Part shown: positions 63,170 to 64,000 of the stretch, piece after piece
How the letters are laid out: each line of letters starts with the position of its first letter
Position numbering within the stretch: the first letter of the stretch is position 1
NCBI RefSeq assembly: GCF_001514215.1
Contig: NZ_KQ948852.1
Coordinates: 646,747-710,746 of the forward strand
DNA: 64,000 nucleotides
Source: Streptomyces bungoensis
Lineage (GTDB): Bacteria; Actinomycetota; Actinomycetes; Streptomycetales; Streptomycetaceae
Reading direction: 5' to 3'
Position numbers and translations under genes: made by a program
The notes under the pieces: generated by a model
Database searches by the model: none
Seen by the model: only the letters and a program-made list of their open reading frames with translations
Told to the model about the DNA's origin: nothing

Positions 63170-63282
63170 GTCGGAAGCGTCCTCCTAAAGAGACGACGGT
63201 CTAGCCGACTTCACCCGTCCCAATTGTCCCCCACTTCTGGGCCGCGGGCCATCGAAGGACTATGTCCGGACAATGGACGAGT

Positions 63283-63930
63283 TCAATCGGCCATGGTGTC
63301 CGCGCGGACGAGGCGGCGGACTTGTACCACGTAGAGCACTCCTGCCCACCAATAGAGGGTTGTACCCCATCCTGCGAACGCCCATCCGAAAATTGCAGCG
63401 AGTGACGCGATCCATCCGTTTCCGTCACTGAGCAGCAGCAGGGGGAAGGCGTACATGAGGTTGAACGTGGCGGCCTTGCCGAGGAAGTTCACCTGAGGCG
63501 GCGGGTAGCCGTGCCGGCGGAGGATGCCCACCATCACGAGCAGCATCAGTTCCCGCGCCAGGAGGAGCCCTGTGAGCCAGAGGGGCAGGATCTCGCGCCA
63601 GGTGAGGCCCAGCAGGGTGGTCAGGACGTAGAGGCGGTCCGCGGCCGGGTCCAGGAGCCGGCCGAGGCTGCTGATCTGGTTCCAGCGTCGTGCGAGCTTG
63701 CCGTCCAGGTAGTCACTGACCCCGCTGAACGCCAGCACCAGCAAGGCCCAGCCGTCGCTCTTGGGCCCTCCGAACTCCGGCCTGAGGATCAGCCAGAGGA
63801 AGACGGGTACGCCGACGAGCCGCGCCATGCTGAGGACGTTGGGGATGGTGAGGACCCGGTCCGTCTGGACACGGGTCTCCTGGACCTCCACCCGGGGGCC
63901 TCCTGAGGGAAACGAACCAACGATGCTCAC
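63283..63930 (-). CDS. CDP-alcohol phosphatidyltransferase (PgsA2-like)
   Basis: A 215-residue membrane enzyme of phospholipid synthesis. The signature DG-x2-AR-x8-G-x3-D-x3-D is met in SDYLDGKLARRWNQISSLGRLLDPAADRLYV. Five to six helices follow. It transfers a phosphatidyl group from CDP-diacylglycerol to an alcohol such as glycerol-phosphate or to another phosphatidylglycerol (cardiolipin type); which one is undecided. It corresponds by position to mycobacterial pgsA2. GTG 63930 has GAGGTAAGG upstream; a later GTG at 63891 also has GGAGG. A rho-independent terminator ends about 18 bases upstream. Confidence 0.88.
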   Translation of the reverse strand: MSIVGSFPSGGPRVEVQETRVQTDRVLTIPNVLSMARLVGVPVFLWLILRPEFGGPKSDGWALLVLAFSGVSDYLDGKLARRWNQISSLGRLLDPAADRLYVLTTLLGLTWREILPLWLTGLLLARELMLLVMVGILRRHGYPPPQVNFLGKAATFNLMYAFPLLLLSDGNGWIASLAAIFGWAFAGWGTTLYWWAGVLYVVQVRRLVRADTMAD

Positions 63931-63946
63931 TGACCTTACCTCAACG

Positions 63947-63991
63947 CAAAAAAGCTCCGGCTCCTGGGCGGTGTGCCCAAGAGCCGGAGCT
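63947..63991 (-). terminator. Rho-independent terminator just upstream of the phosphatidyltransferase
   Basis: AGCTCCGGCTC (63953-63963) and GAGCCGGAGCT (63981-63991) with inner TGGGC/GCCCA pairing, followed on the minus strand by a run of T. The only classical T-run terminator in the window. It ends transcripts entering from beyond 64000, or acts as an attenuator for the next gene. Confidence 0.85.
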
Positions 63992-64000
63992 GTAAAAGGA

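Overview
This 64 kb window is chromosomal DNA from a high-GC actinobacterium, almost certainly a Streptomyces. The evidence is the very GC-rich third codon positions, the many GTG starts, the leaderless-looking promoters, the lipoprotein and Lnt genes, a third-type EF-Tu, a DUF5999 protein and the gene order. From memory, the order resembles the Streptomyces coelicolor core-chromosome stretch that runs from the tuf3 gene to just before the PTS gene crr. I could not run a comparison.

Layout. 0-9.5 kb: a spermidine-synthase-like methyltransferase (cut by the window edge), tuf3, a TVP38-type membrane protein, a thiolase divergent from an HxlR regulator, a translationally coupled operon (Gfo/Idh oxidoreductase, PmoA-like protein, cupin) with a LacI-type operator-like site upstream, and an MFS exporter. 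9.7-13.5 kb: an unusual two-gene unit of an Mrr-nuclease/TerD fusion and an APH-like kinase, then a SnoaL-like protein. 13.5-19.3 kb: apolipoprotein N-acyltransferase, a second Gfo/Idh protein, a scar where a flavin monooxygenase and a TetR regulator are both broken, a DinB-like protein, a lipoprotein, a TPR-like protein and uracil-DNA glycosylase. 19.4-27.5 kb: an orphan peptide-type binding lipoprotein, a pair of short-chain reductases, a HipA-like kinase with a DUF3037 partner, a CBS-BON protein, a third SDR, a Rieske lipoprotein and a flavin/deazaflavin PPOX protein. 27.5-37 kb: small transporters (EamA) and regulators (LysR, MocR, PadR), a second PPOX protein, a Clp_N protein, a PhzF protein and a CPBP protease homologue. 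37-45.5 kb: a GCS2 ligase, two Streptomyces-type hypotheticals, a secreted GH10 xylanase with paired operators, a universal stress protein, a membrane protein and a large APC permease.

45.5-49.9 kb is a molybdate module: an HTH-TOBE protein, modA, modB, modC (with an exceptional 190-residue disordered N-terminus) and a double-TOBE molbindin. 49.9-55 kb carries gcvP behind a tandem glycine riboswitch, a PRC-barrel protein and DNA polymerase IV.

55-64 kb is an ancient actinobacterial core cluster on the minus strand: a CDP-alcohol phosphatidyltransferase, a mannose-1-phosphate guanylyltransferase/phosphomannomutase-like fusion, DUF881, small basic protein, DUF881, a GarA/OdhI-like FHA protein, FtsR-like MerR, a bifunctional-nuclease-family protein and a second MerR. 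Apart from the guanylyltransferase, this parallels the mycobacterial pgsA2 to gcvB block, but gcvH is absent. The FHA protein is expected to link Ser/Thr kinase signalling to central metabolism.

Most of the window is ordinary core genome. The most unusual items are the nuclease-TerD fusion with its kinase partner, the deletion scar at 16 kb, the ModC extension, the tuf3 leader structure and the intrinsic terminator immediately in front of the last gene.
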